In this document: one piece after another, positions 1 to 9,166 of the stretch
How the letters are laid out: the number at the start of each line of letters is the position of its first letter
How positions within the stretch are numbered: the stretch's first letter is position 1
Source of the DNA: Variovorax sp. E3
GTDB taxonomy: Bacteria; Pseudomonadota; Gammaproteobacteria; Burkholderiales; Burkholderiaceae_C
Assembly (NCBI RefSeq): GCF_016082275.1
Contig: NZ_MOWM01000031.1
Span: 1 to 57,670, forward strand
Length of the DNA: 57,670 nt
Direction: 5' to 3'
Notes under the pieces: generated by a model
Database searches by the model: none
Told to the model about the DNA's origin: nothing
What the model saw: only the letters and a program-made list of their open reading frames with translations
Translations under genes and position numbers: made by a program

Positions 1-1
1 G

Positions 2-202
2 ACCGACACCGAAGGCAACCTGCAGAAGGGCCTGCCGCGCCACCCGGTGGTGGAAGACGACGTGGTGATCTATGCGGGCGCGACCATCCTGGGCCGAGTG
101 ACGCTGGGCAAGGGCGCGGTGATTGGCGGCAACGTCTGGATCGCCGATGACGTGAAGCCAGGCGCCAGCGTGACACAGGCCAGTCTTCAAAATTCAAGAT
201 GA
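2..202 (+). CDS. Serine O-acetyltransferase-like hexapeptide-repeat enzyme, C-terminal fragment
   Basis: This is the last 66 residues of a gene that begins before the window. The visible part contains left-handed beta-helix hexapeptide repeats ([20 protein letters not shown], then [12 protein letters not shown]), the fold of the CysE/EpsC and related acyltransferases. The stretch [18 protein letters not shown] is typical of serine acetyltransferases, which make O-acetylserine from serine and acetyl-CoA, the first committed step to cysteine. The catalytic residues lie upstream and cannot be checked, so another hexapeptide acyltransferase remains possible. The gene ends in TGA and is followed by a strong hairpin shared with the convergent PPIase gene. 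Confidence 0.75.
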   Translation, partial: TDTEGNLQKGLPRHPVVEDDVVIYAGATILGRVTLGKGAVIGGNVWIADDVKPGASVTQASLQNSR

Positions 203-228
203 CCGAGCAAATGCCAACTCCCAACGAA

Positions 229-262
229 AAGTGCCCTCCAGACCAACGCCTGGAGGGCACTT
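229..262. terminator. Bidirectional intrinsic terminator between convergent genes
   Basis: A perfect 13-bp inverted repeat (AAGTGCCCTCCAG, 8-nt loop, CTGGAGGGCACTT) sits in the gap between the acetyltransferase fragment and the convergent PPIase gene. The leftward transcript gains a TTTT tract after the stem. The rightward transcript ends only in TTCTC, so termination is probably stronger leftward. Confidence 0.85.
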
Positions 263-313
263 CTCGCGGGTTCGGCGCAGACTATTGCATGGCCTGCGAG
301 AGGGGCGGCCTTC

Positions 314-1099
314 TTACTCGACCTTCGCCTTCGCGCGCAGTTCTTCCTGGTACTTCTGCAGGCGCTGCTGCTGCAGCTGCTGCGTGATCTGCGGCTTCAC
401 TTCTTCCAGCTTCGGCAGTTGGGCCTGGCGGATGTCGTCGACGCGGATGATGTGCCAGCCGAACTGGGTCTTGATCGGGGCGGGGGTGGTCTCGCCCTTC
501 TTGAGCTTGATCATGGCTTCCGAGAACTCGGGCACGAAGCTCGCGGGGTTGGCCCAGTCGAGGTCGCCGCCGTTGGCGCCCGATCCCGGGTCCTTGCTCT
601 GCTTCTTGGCGATGTCCTCGAACTTGGCGCCCTTCTTCAGGTCGGCCATGATCTTCTTGGCCTGGTCTTCGGTTTCGACCAGGATGTGACGCGCCTTGTA
701 TTCCTTGCCGCCGTTGGCCGCCACGAACTTGTCGTACTCGGCCTTGACGTCGGCGTCCGACACCGGGTTGGTCTTGCGGTAGTTGTCGAACAGCGCGCGG
801 ATCAGGATGGCCTGGCGGGCGAGTTCGAGCTGGTTCTTGTAGTCCTCGCTGGCGTCCAGGCCTTGCTTCTGGGCTTCCTGCATGAACACTTCGCGCGCCA
901 CGATTTCCTCGCGCAGCTGGCCTTGCATTTCAGGCGTCACCGGGCGACCGGCGGCTGCCAGTTGCTGGGCCAGAACGTCCATGCGGGCCTTGGGCACCGG
1001 CTTGCCGTTCACGATGGCTGCGTTCTGCGCCAGGGCCGCGAGGGGGATGGCACCGAGCAGCACTGCGGCCGCGACGGCCTGCAAGATTTGTTTTTTCAT
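314..1099 (-). CDS. Periplasmic parvulin-type peptidyl-prolyl cis-trans isomerase (PrsA/SurA-like)
   Basis: The 261-residue protein begins with a Sec signal (MKKQILQAVAAAVLLGAI, cleavage near ALAQ), followed by a SurA-N-like helical region. A rotamase domain occupies roughly residues 130-225 and shows parvulin hallmarks: ARHILVE, the F-E-x-x-A-K-x-x-S-K-D pattern, GGDLDW and FGWHIIRV. The family catalyses proline isomerisation and chaperones exported or outer-membrane proteins in the periplasm. The open frame extends upstream, but the ATG at 1099 is chosen because the signal peptide starts there. It is the last gene of a leftward run after bolA (gap about 150 bases) and ends just before a strong terminator. 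Confidence 0.9.
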   Translation of the reverse strand: MKKQILQAVAAAVLLGAIPLAALAQNAAIVNGKPVPKARMDVLAQQLAAAGRPVTPEMQGQLREEIVAREVFMQEAQKQGLDASEDYKNQLELARQAILIRALFDNYRKTNPVSDADVKAEYDKFVAANGGKEYKARHILVETEDQAKKIMADLKKGAKFEDIAKKQSKDPGSGANGGDLDWANPASFVPEFSEAMIKLKKGETTPAPIKTQFGWHIIRVDDIRQAQLPKLEEVKPQITQQLQQQRLQKYQEELRAKAKVE

Positions 1100-1250
1100 G
1101 AAGTGAATATCAAGCTGGGGAAGAAATGCGCGTGTAGGAAAAGGCGCGTGAAAGAAAGCAGGGATACGGAAGGGGAAAAAAGGGGGGAGAAGGGCGGGGG
1201 CGGGACACTGCGCCCCTGCGGCAAACGCGGAGCGCGACCTGTTGGACGAC

Positions 1251-1544
1251 TCAGAGCACCTCGATGGCGATGGCGTGCAGACCCTGTGCGATAAAAACTT
1301 GGAGGGCATCATACACAAGCCGATGCCGCGCCACGCGGGGCTTTCCCTCGAACAGCGGGGAGGCAATGCGCACCCTGAAATGGGTGCCGTAGCCCTCGGC
1401 GTTGGCGCCGGCGTGGCCCGCGTGCGCGGCGCTTTCGTCGATGACTTCGAGCTGCGTCGGGGCCAGCGTGTCGCGCAAGGCGGCTTCGAGCGCGGCCACG
1501 GTGGGCAGCGCGGTGGTGGTGGCGGTGGTGCTCATCGTCGTCAT
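1251..1544 (-). CDS. BolA family protein
   Basis: A 97-residue protein with the BolA/IbaG fold pattern: an N-terminal helix ([21 protein letters not shown]), a central glycine/histidine-rich segment, then the conserved [10 protein letters not shown] and a C-terminal helix with HAIAIEVL. BolA proteins partner monothiol glutaredoxins in iron-sulfur and redox control, and some bind DNA. Its ATG overlaps the stop codon of yciB in an ATGA arrangement, so the two are translationally coupled. An alternative ATG three codons further in is possible. Confidence 0.88.
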   Translation of the reverse strand: MTTMSTTATTTALPTVAALEAALRDTLAPTQLEVIDESAAHAGHAGANAEGYGTHFRVRIASPLFEGKPRVARHRLVYDALQVFIAQGLHAIAIEVL

Positions 1545-2083
1545 GCGGTCGGCTTGTCTTCGTTCTTCAGGTGCGGCGCGATGTACAGGCCCTGCGCCAC
1601 CAGGAAGACGATCGGGAACACATAGCCCCAGAGCTTGAAGTTGACCCACGCCTCGGTCGTGAAGTACGCCGCCACGTAGCCGTTGATGACGGCCATGAAC
1701 AGGCAATAGCCGATCCACGCCACGTTCAGCCGCGCCCAGATGCGCTCGGGCAGCTCCAGCTGCTGGCCCAGCAGCATCTTCAGGAAGTTCTTCTTCAGCG
1801 CCCAGAGCGCCACGGCCAGCGCAATGGCCATGGCGCCGTACAGCACCGTGGGCTTCCACTTGATGAAGCGGTCGTCGTGCAGCACCAGCGTGAGCGTGCC
1901 GAACAGCAGGATCAGCACCAGCGTGGCCTTCTGCATGGCCTGCAGCTTGCGCTCCATGGCGTAGATGATGGCCATCTGCACCACGGTGGCGGCCATCAGC
2001 ACGCCGGTGGCGGTGTAGATGTCCGCGAACTTGTAGGCGCCGAAGAACAGCAGGATCGGGAAGAAGTCGAGGATCAGTTTCAT
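1541..2083 (-). CDS. yciB: Inner membrane septation protein A (YciB/IspZ)
   Basis: A 180-residue polytopic protein that starts [20 protein letters not shown], the typical YciB opening, with about five hydrophobic segments. The family signatures [26 protein letters not shown] and WVNFKLWG are all visible. YciB is an inner-membrane protein linked to intracellular septation and envelope integrity. It lies 13 bases after msrB and overlaps bolA by an ATGA junction. Length and motifs are normal for the family. Confidence 0.95.
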   Translation of the reverse strand: MKLILDFFPILLFFGAYKFADIYTATGVLMAATVVQMAIIYAMERKLQAMQKATLVLILLFGTLTLVLHDDRFIKWKPTVLYGAMAIALAVALWALKKNFLKMLLGQQLELPERIWARLNVAWIGYCLFMAVINGYVAAYFTTEAWVNFKLWGYVFPIVFLVAQGLYIAPHLKNEDKPTA

Positions 2084-2096
2084 TCGGAGGAGCGGC

Positions 2097-2513
2097 TCAG
2101 TCGGCCTTTTTCTGGAAGTCCAGCGATGCGGAGTTCATGCAGTAGCGCAGGCCGGTGTCGGTGGGGCCGTCGGGGAACACGTGGCCCAGGTGGGCGCCGC
2201 AATTGGCGCACACATTCTCGGTGCGCACCATGCCGTGCGAACGGTCGACGATGTTCCTGATGGCGCCGGGCACCGCTTCTTCCGAGAAGCTGGGCCAGCC
2301 GCAGCCGGCGTCGAACTTGGTCGACGACTCGAACAGCTTGGCGCCGCAGCACACGCAGTGGTAGGTGCCGTCGTCCCAATGCGCTTCGTACTTGCCGGTG
2401 AAGGGGCGTTCGGTGGCGGCGTGGCGCGTCACTTCGAAGGCGGCGGGTTCGGCGCCTTTTTCAGCGAGCAGGGCTTTCCATTCGGCGTCGGTCTTGTGTA
2501 CGGGTGCGGTCAT
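2097..2513 (-). CDS. msrB: Peptide-methionine (R)-S-oxide reductase MsrB
   Basis: A 138-residue enzyme that reduces the R epimer of methionine sulfoxide in proteins, using thioredoxin. The structural zinc cysteines are visible as CVCC and CANC, and the catalytic cysteine sits in RYCMNSASL near the C terminus. [10 protein letters not shown] and GHVFPDGP are family blocks. Its ATG overlaps the selO stop codon (ATGA), so both are likely translated from one message. A cytoplasmic location is expected because no signal peptide is present. Confidence 0.96.
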   Translation of the reverse strand: MTAPVHKTDAEWKALLAEKGAEPAAFEVTRHAATERPFTGKYEAHWDDGTYHCVCCGAKLFESSTKFDAGCGWPSFSEEAVPGAIRNIVDRSHGMVRTENVCANCGAHLGHVFPDGPTDTGLRYCMNSASLDFQKKAD

Positions 2514-3991
2514 GATGAGCAGCTGATTTCGATCGTGGAGGCCCAGTCGGGCGGGAAGCCGGCGTAAGCGTCGGCACCGGGGTGTTCTTCAAATGGGGTC
2601 TGCAGCAGGGTCAGCAAGGTTGCCACACCTGCGTTGTCTTTTTGCTGACTTGCTTCGATGGCTTGCTGGCCGAGGTGGTTCCGCAGCACGAACTTGGGGT
2701 TCGAGCGCAGCATCAGGGCCGCCGCTTGCGCGCGGTCGGACGCGGCATGGCGCTCTGAAAATAATAGCAGCCAGGCGTCGAAGCCCTCGCGGTCCAGAAG
2801 CAGGTCGCGCACCGGCTCGGCGTTGCCGTCGGCCATGTAGTGCGACAGGCGCCGCCAGAAGATCGTGTAGTCGACCTTGCCCGCGGCCAGCAGCTTGAGC
2901 GCGCCCTCGACCAGCGCGCGGTCGCCTTCGGCCGCGTCCGCCAGGCCCAGCTTGGCGCGCATGCGCCCTTCGAACTCGGTGGGGAACACGGTCTTGTAGG
3001 ACTCCAGCGCGGCCACCGCGATTTCCTGGTCCTCGATCAGCGGCAGCAGCGCCTGCGCGAGGCAGAACAGGTTCCAGTACGCCACGTTGGGCTGCTGGTT
3101 GAAGGCGTAGCGCCCGCTGGTGTCGCTGTGGTTGCAGATGTGGCGCGGATCGAAACCGTCCAGGAACTGGAACGGCCCATAGTCGATGGTGAGCCCCAGG
3201 ATGCTCATGTTGTCGGTGTTCATCACCCCGTGGCAAAAGCCCACGGCCTGCCACTGCGCGAGCAGGGCGGCGGTGCGCTCGCTCACGGCTTCGAGGAACG
3301 CGGCGTAGGCGTTGCCTTTGAAGCGATCGGTGGTGCGGCAGGCCGGGTAGTAGCGGTCGATGACGTAGTCGGCCAGCGCGCGCAGTTCGTCTTCGCGCTG
3401 GTTGGCGGCAAAGTGCTCGAAGTGGCCGAAGCGGATGAAGCTGGGCGCCACGCGGGTCACGACCGCCGCGCTCTCGAGCTCCTCGCGCCGCACGCGGGCG
3501 TCGGAGCCGGTCACGCAAAGGGCGCGCGTGGTCGGAATGCCCAGGCCGTGCATGGCCTCGCTGCACAGGAACTCGCGGATGCTGGAACGCAGCACCGCGC
3601 GGCCGTCGCCGCCGCGCGAGTAGGGCGTGCGCCCCGCGCCTTTGAGCTGCACTTCGAGCCCGCCTTCGGTCTCGCCGATCATGATGGCGCGCCCGTCGCC
3701 GAGCTGTCCGGCCCACACGCCGAACTGGTGGCCGCTGTAGACGGTGGCAAAGGGGCGCGTGCCCGCGATCGGCAGGCTGCCCGTCAGGGCGGCGAGGGTG
3801 GTGGGGGAGGCATGCCAGTCGGGCGGCAAACCCAGTTCATGCGCCACGGCGTCGCTGCGGCCCACCCAGTACGGGTCGGGCAGGGGCGTCGGGCGCAATT
3901 CGGTGAGAAACGCGGGGCCGAGATTCAGGAAACCTGGTTTCCAGCGCAGGCCCAGGTCCGCGACGTCCATATCTTCAGCAAGAAAGCTCAT
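2510..3991 (-). CDS. selO: Protein adenylyltransferase SelO (YdiU/UPF0061 family)
   Basis: This 493-residue pseudokinase-fold enzyme transfers AMP to Ser/Thr/Tyr of target proteins in the SelO family. The nucleotide-binding segment [18 protein letters not shown] and the downstream [19 protein letters not shown] with the metal-binding Asn/Asp are intact, as is the N-terminal [17 protein letters not shown] block. The ATG at 3991 (MSFLAEDMD) is preferred over a GTG six codons upstream, though neither has a strong ribosome binding site. The AMPylation targets reported for this family are redox proteins, which fits the ATGA coupling to msrB. Confidence 0.93.
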   Translation of the reverse strand: MSFLAEDMDVADLGLRWKPGFLNLGPAFLTELRPTPLPDPYWVGRSDAVAHELGLPPDWHASPTTLAALTGSLPIAGTRPFATVYSGHQFGVWAGQLGDGRAIMIGETEGGLEVQLKGAGRTPYSRGGDGRAVLRSSIREFLCSEAMHGLGIPTTRALCVTGSDARVRREELESAAVVTRVAPSFIRFGHFEHFAANQREDELRALADYVIDRYYPACRTTDRFKGNAYAAFLEAVSERTAALLAQWQAVGFCHGVMNTDNMSILGLTIDYGPFQFLDGFDPRHICNHSDTSGRYAFNQQPNVAYWNLFCLAQALLPLIEDQEIAVAALESYKTVFPTEFEGRMRAKLGLADAAEGDRALVEGALKLLAAGKVDYTIFWRRLSHYMADGNAEPVRDLLLDREGFDAWLLLFSERHAASDRAQAAALMLRSNPKFVLRNHLGQQAIEASQQKDNAGVATLLTLLQTPFEEHPGADAYAGFPPDWASTIEISCSS

Positions 3992-4060
3992 GCCCGGATT
4001 GTCCGGCACGGCGCGTAACCCCTTGGCCGGCGGGCCATCGGCCTGCGGTGCGCGTGGCGC

Positions 4061-5157
4061 TCAGGCCGCCAGCGGCGTCGGCCCGTCCCAGATGCGCGCC
4101 CGGTACTGCGCCGGCGGCACGCCGAACCAGCGCTTGCAGGCGCGAAAGAAGTTGCTGCTGTCCACGAAGCCCAGCATGTCGGCCACGGCGGTCAGCGTGT
4201 GGCGCTCTTCGGCCAGGTACTGCTGCGCCAGCTCGCGGCGGGTGCGGTCGAGCAGGCTCTGGAAAGACTCCGACTCTTCCTGCAGCCGGCGCTGCAGGGT
4301 GCGCTCGGCCAGCCCGAGGCCCGAGGCCACGTCCTGGCGGCGCGGTTCGCCGTGCTGCAGCCGGCGCGCGATTTCGGCGCACACCAGGCTGCTGGTGGTG
4401 GTCTGGCCCAGCAGGTCGAGCTGGTCGTCCAGCAGGTGCTCCTGCATCTCGCCCAGCGTGGCGTGGTGGGTGGGCAGCGGCATCGCGAGGTCGGCCGCCG
4501 AGATCAGCATGCGGTTGGCCACCGCATTGAAGCGCACGTCGCAGCCGAAGGCCTCGCGGTGCGGGCGGTCGTCGGCTGGCGCGGCGTAGACGAACTCCAT
4601 GGCCAGCGGATGCAGCTCGCGCCGTATCAGCCACTGGCACTGCACGAGGGTGGTGAGCAGCGCGTATTCCACGCGCTGGCGCGGAATGGGCAGCTGCCGC
4701 CGGTGTGCTCCATGACCAGCCAGCGCCCGCGCGCGTCGGACTCGAGCGAGAACGCGGTCGCGTCCGAGATCACGGCCATGTAGCGGGCCAGCCGCGTCAG
4801 CGCCGAACCCAGGTCGGGGCTGCAGGCCATGGCATGGCCGACCGTGCCCAGCTTGCTGTGGGTGGAGGCGAAGTCGCGGTGCAGGCCCAGCGTGGGCCGG
4901 CCGGCGCGCGCCACGGCCAGCTGCCACAGCACGGTGATCTCGTCGACCGGAATGCGCGCGTTCTGGCGGTGCAGCGAGTCAGGGTCGAAGCCGGCGTCGC
5001 GCAGCAGCGAAGGCACGTCCAGCCCCTCGGCCTCGAACATGGACAGCACGCCCTCGAGCCACGCGGCCGAGCTGGTGCGCAGCTCCGGCTGCGACATGCC
5101 GCCCGGCCGGCGCTGCGGCCGGCGCACATGGCGCGACGTGGAGGCTTGTGAAGTCAT
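4061..5157 (-). CDS. AraC-family regulator with arabinose-binding-like N-terminal domain (frameshifted)
   Basis: The N-terminal part (MSQPELRTSSAAWLEGVLS, then IPVDEITVLWQLAV and LGTVGHAMACSPDLGSAL) matches the Arabinose_bd regulators such as OruR. The C-terminal part carries two AraC helix-turn-helices (DVASGLGLAERTLQRRLQ and AVADMLGFVDSSNFFRACKR). The two halves lie in different frames. The frame switches at about 4691-4700, where adding one base (restoring GGCCAG) gives TGGQLPIPRQRVEYAL, so the gene is probably intact in the organism. It is divergent from the two lipoprotein hydrolases and is their likely regulator. The start is the ATG at 5157. Confidence 0.85.
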
Positions 5158-5287
5158 TGAATTGGCTCGCTTGCGATAGCGGTGAAAACGACGCCGGTTT
5201 CTAGAATTTTTTGGTGCTCGGCGGTCCCCAGTATGGCCGCGGCACACCAAGCCAGGAATTCCGATTAACCCGGTGTGGAGACAAAAC

Positions 5288-7091
5288 ATGAAGACAGCGC
5301 AAGCAGCACAGAACCAGGGAATGACAGGAAAGACCGCGGTGGCCAAGGCCGTGGCCTTCGCGACGGCGGCGGCGGCCCTTGCCGCGCTCGCGGCCTGCGG
5401 GGGCGGATCGTCCGGCGGGCCCGGCTTCGCGTTCCTGCCCAGTGCCCCCGCACCGGCGCCCGCGCGCCCGCGCCGACGGCCCCATGGTGCGCCAGACCAC
5501 GACCGGCAAGATCGAGGGCGTGGACGACAGCGCAAGCTCGGGCACCTATTTCTGGAAGGGCGTGCCCTTTGCCAAGGCGCCGGTCGGCGAACTGCGCTGG
5601 CGCGCGCCGGTGGTGCCCGACGCCTGGAGCGGCATCCGCCCGGCCAAGACCTTCGGCGCCGCCTGCCTGCAGATCGGGCGCATCTTCGGGCCGGGTTCCA
5701 ACAACACCTACGACGCCACCATCGTCTCCACGCTGGGCCAGCCGCTGGGCAGCGAAGACTGCCTGTTCGTGAACGTCTGGCGTCCGGCCACCACCGACAA
5801 GAACCTGCCGGTGCTGCTGTTCGTGCACGGCGGCAGCAACGTTTCGGGTTACACGGCCGACCCGCTGTACGACGGCGCCAAGCTGGCCAAGGCCGCCAAC
5901 GCGGTGGTCATTACCGCGAGCTACCGGCTGGGCGTGCTGGGCTTCTTGAACGTGCCGCAGCTGCGCCCGGGCGGCAGCGCGGGCGACGACTCGGGCAACT
6001 TCGCGCTGCTCGACAACATGGCGGCGCTGCGCTTCATCCAGAACAACGCGGCCACCTTCGGCGGCGACCCCGGCAACGTCACGCTGTCGGGCGAGTCGGC
6101 CGGCGCCACCAACCTGCTGGCGATCATGACCTCGCCGATGGCCAAGGGCCTGTTCCACAAGGTCATCGAGATGAGCGGCGGGATCTCGATGGCGAGCAAC
6201 CTCGTGGGCAAGCCCGGCGCTTCGCCGGCCCTGGCCCCGGCGGCGGTGTCGCTCGCGCAGGGCGACACCATCCTGAAGAGCCTGCTGGTGGCCGACGGCA
6301 CCGCGGCCGATGCCACGGCGGCCGGCACCTACATCGCCACGCGCACGCCGGCGCAGATTGCCGACTACATGCGCGCCAAGGAGGGTGGGGCGCTGCTGAC
6401 CACGGTGCTGAAGGCGGGGCAGAGCAGCGTCGGCCCGATTCCCGACGGCACGGTGCTGCCGCTGAACCCGATCGACGCCATTGCCGCCGGCAACTACGTG
6501 AAGGTGCCGACCATCGCGGGCAACACGCGCGAGGAGGGCAAGCTCTTCGCGGCCGCCGCCTGGACGCCCAACGACGCCCAGCGCCTCACGCTGATGATGA
6601 ACTTCGACCCCGACGCGGCCACGCAGACGCTCACCACCGGCGACATCGTCAAGGCGCCTTTCCTGCCGGTGGATACGGCGGGCACGGGCTACAACGCGGT
6701 AACCCAGTCGATCACGAGCCTGCTGTTCGAGGCCAACCGCGACAACCTGCTCGACACCATGAAGACGCGTCAGTCCAACCTGTGGAGCTACCGCCTCGAC
6801 TGGGCGCAGGAAGCCTATCCGTGGAACGAGGTGTACGGCGCCGCGCATGCGTTCGACCTGCCTTTCGTGTTCGGCGATTTCGGGCCCTCGGTGCTGTCGA
6901 ACACCATCGGCGGCAAGGCCAACGAGAAGGGGCGCCTGGCGCTGTCGCGCACGGTCATGGCCAGCATCGGCGCGTTCATGCGCAACGGCGATCCGAATAC
7001 GGCCGAGCTGGGCGCGACCTGGGCCCCATGGCCGGCGCAACTGCGCTTCGACGCGACACCCACGGAATCGAAGATCACCGTCACGCCTTGA
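5288..7091 (+). CDS. Carboxylesterase type B family lipoprotein (frameshifted near the N terminus)
   Basis: An approximately 600-residue alpha/beta hydrolase of the carboxylesterase/lipase type B family. It has a lipoprotein signal with lipobox LAAC followed by GGGSSGG, the oxyanion segment VHGGSNVSG, the nucleophile elbow GESAGA, and a late GAAHAFDLPFVFG that supplies the catalytic histidine. The leader and the enzyme are in different frames. The switch lies in the GC repeat at 5455-5476 (net +1 or -2), probably a read error in a Pro-Ala linker. It should sit on the outer or inner membrane facing the periplasm and hydrolyse carboxylic esters of unknown identity. Confidence 0.85.
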
Positions 7092-7165
7092 CGGCGTACG
7101 GCCGAACCCGCCCTGAATCGCGCGTGGGCAGCGCACGGCACCAAAACTACAACGGAGACAAACCA

Positions 7166-9052
7166 ATGGCAATTTCAAGACAACACAACCGATGGCGCCT
7201 CGCGGCCTCCCTGGTGGTCATGGCCACCGGCCTGGCGGCTTGCGGCGGCGGCTCCTCCGGTGGCGGCGGCTTCTTCTTCCCGCCCACCGCCGTCGCGCCC
7301 GACACGCCGCCCACCACGCCCGAGACGGGCATGGTCCGCAAGTGGGGCTACATCACGCTGCCCGACGGCAACAAGATGCGCTATTCGCTGCTGCTGCCCA
7401 ACGCCACCGGCAACTTTCCGCTGCTGGTCGAGTACGACGGCTACACGGCGGGCTCGGCCCCCAACATCGGCCAGCTCTGGGTGTCCGAGGGCTATGCGGT
7501 CATGGGCATCAACGTGCCGGGCACTGGCTGCTCGACCGGCGAAGACCAGGTGTTCGACGCCAGCACCGGCGCGGCCGGGGCCTTCGCCCTCGAATGGGCC
7601 GGCAAGCAGCCATGGTCGAACGGGCGGATCGGCATGATCGGCTACTCGTACTCGGGCTACAACCAGCTGTGGGTGGCGGCGCACCGGCCCAAGGGCCTGC
7701 TGGCCATCACGCCCAGCAAGAACGTGGGCGACCCGTACCGCGACATCGGCTACCTCGGCGGCATCAAGAACATCGGCTTCCCCGCGCAGTGGTGGGGTGG
7801 CTTCCCGGCCACCTGGAACCGCGCGGCCGCCGTGGCCGCCAAGCTCGACAACGACACCGAGTGCGCGAAGACGGTGGCCGACAACATCGAGAAGATCAAG
7901 CGGCCCGACCTGGACCTCACGAAGTGGCTCGAGAACCCCTACGCCGACGGCCTGTACGTCAAGCGCAGCGCGGCGCTGGAGAGCGGCAAGATCGACATCC
8001 CCGCGCTGGGCACCCAGTCGTGGCAGGACGAGCAGATCGGCCCGCGCTCGGGCTACTACGAGGACACCATCGCGCCCGAGCGCATGTGGCTCGTCAGCTC
8101 CAACGGCGACCACCACACCAACGTGACCTCGGACTACATCGACGGCACGCTGAAGCGCTTTCTCGCGCATTTCGTGAAGGGCGAGGACAACGGCTTCGAG
8201 AAAGAGCCGCACGTGCGCCTGCTGCAGGAAATGCAGCAGACCGACCAGAAGGCCGTGAACGGCGCGGCCAAGCTGAAGCAGATGGCCGTGGCCGAGTTCG
8301 ACCGCCTGCCCGTGAAGGTCAAGCCCATGCGCCTGTACCTGCAGCCGAGCGGCGGACTCGACGACGTGGCGCCGGCTGCGGGCGCGCCGTCCTCCGGCTA
8401 CACCTACCCCGTGAAGAGCCCGGTCGTGAACAACCCCGCCGCCGAGGGCTGGCAGGCCGTGACCGACCCCACGGGGCAGCTCACCTTCACCACCGCCGCG
8501 CTGCCTGAAGACCTGAGCTTCTACGGCGAAGGCTCGGCCGACCTGTACATCAACGCGACCGCCGCCACCGGCAACACCGACCTGCAGCTCACCGTGTCCG
8601 AGGTGCGGCCCGACGGCAAGGAGATGTTCGTGCAGCGCGGCTGGCTGCGGGCCTCCAAGCGCTCGCTGGACGGCGCGCGCTCGACGGTGCTGCGTCCCTT
8701 CGGCGACTTCCAGCAGGCCACCGACAAGCCGCTGGACGCGGGCACGGCCAACGCGGTGCGCATCGAGATCCAGAAGTTCGCGCACGTGTTCCGCGCCGGT
8801 TCCAGCATCCGCGTGACCATCGACACGCCGTCGCAGACCGGGTTCTGGCTGTTCGGCAACGACCCGACGCCGTCGGCCAACACGGTCTGGCATGACGCCA
8901 CGCGCCCGTCGAGCATCGTGCTGGGCTACGTCCCGTATGCCCACGCGAAGGACCTGCCCAGCTGCGACAAGACGATTCGCCAGCCCTGCCGCCCGGCGCT
9001 CGGGGCGGTGCCCGGCGGGGTCGGGCCGGCCGCGCCGAAGGACCCGATTTGA
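7166..9052 (+). CDS. CocE/NonD-type (X-Pro dipeptidyl-peptidase S15-like) hydrolase lipoprotein
   Basis: A 628-residue protein with a lipoprotein signal (LVVMATGLAAC, then GGGSSGGGG). The S15/CocE catalytic domain contains the nucleophile elbow IGYSYSGYNQ, an acidic residue region around QSWQDEQ, and the catalytic His in SSNGDHHTN. A C-terminal jelly-roll domain (about residues 400-590, with LSFYGEGSADLYINATA) is typical of the PepX_C module. Such enzymes hydrolyse esters or amides. The gene follows the carboxylesterase by 74 bases and shares its leader motif, which suggests co-expression and joint surface breakdown of an ester substrate (inference). Confidence 0.88.
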   Translation: MAISRQHNRWRLAASLVVMATGLAACGGGSSGGGGFFFPPTAVAPDTPPTTPETGMVRKWGYITLPDGNKMRYSLLLPNATGNFPLLVEYDGYTAGSAPNIGQLWVSEGYAVMGINVPGTGCSTGEDQVFDASTGAAGAFALEWAGKQPWSNGRIGMIGYSYSGYNQLWVAAHRPKGLLAITPSKNVGDPYRDIGYLGGIKNIGFPAQWWGGFPATWNRAAAVAAKLDNDTECAKTVADNIEKIKRPDLDLTKWLENPYADGLYVKRSAALESGKIDIPALGTQSWQDEQIGPRSGYYEDTIAPERMWLVSSNGDHHTNVTSDYIDGTLKRFLAHFVKGEDNGFEKEPHVRLLQEMQQTDQKAVNGAAKLKQMAVAEFDRLPVKVKPMRLYLQPSGGLDDVAPAAGAPSSGYTYPVKSPVVNNPAAEGWQAVTDPTGQLTFTTAALPEDLSFYGEGSADLYINATAATGNTDLQLTVSEVRPDGKEMFVQRGWLRASKRSLDGARSTVLRPFGDFQQATDKPLDAGTANAVRIEIQKFAHVFRAGSSIRVTIDTPSQTGFWLFGNDPTPSANTVWHDATRPSSIVLGYVPYAHAKDLPSCDKTIRQPCRPALGAVPGGVGPAAPKDPI

Positions 9053-9166
9053 GCCGCTTCGTTCAATCAAGCAGTGCGGGTTTGTGTCATTGTGCAAGTG
9101 GCCGAAGCTTGCGTGAATCTCTCGTGCGCAAGTTTTCATGAAGTCATTTCACATAGGAGTCCGTAG

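Noticed and set aside
5265..7178. Long open frame on the minus strand opposite the carboxylesterase (637 codons)
   Set aside because: Its product is Arg/His/Gly/Val-rich without any family pattern, and the opposite strand encodes a complete esterase. Long antisense frames are expected in GC-rich coding DNA.
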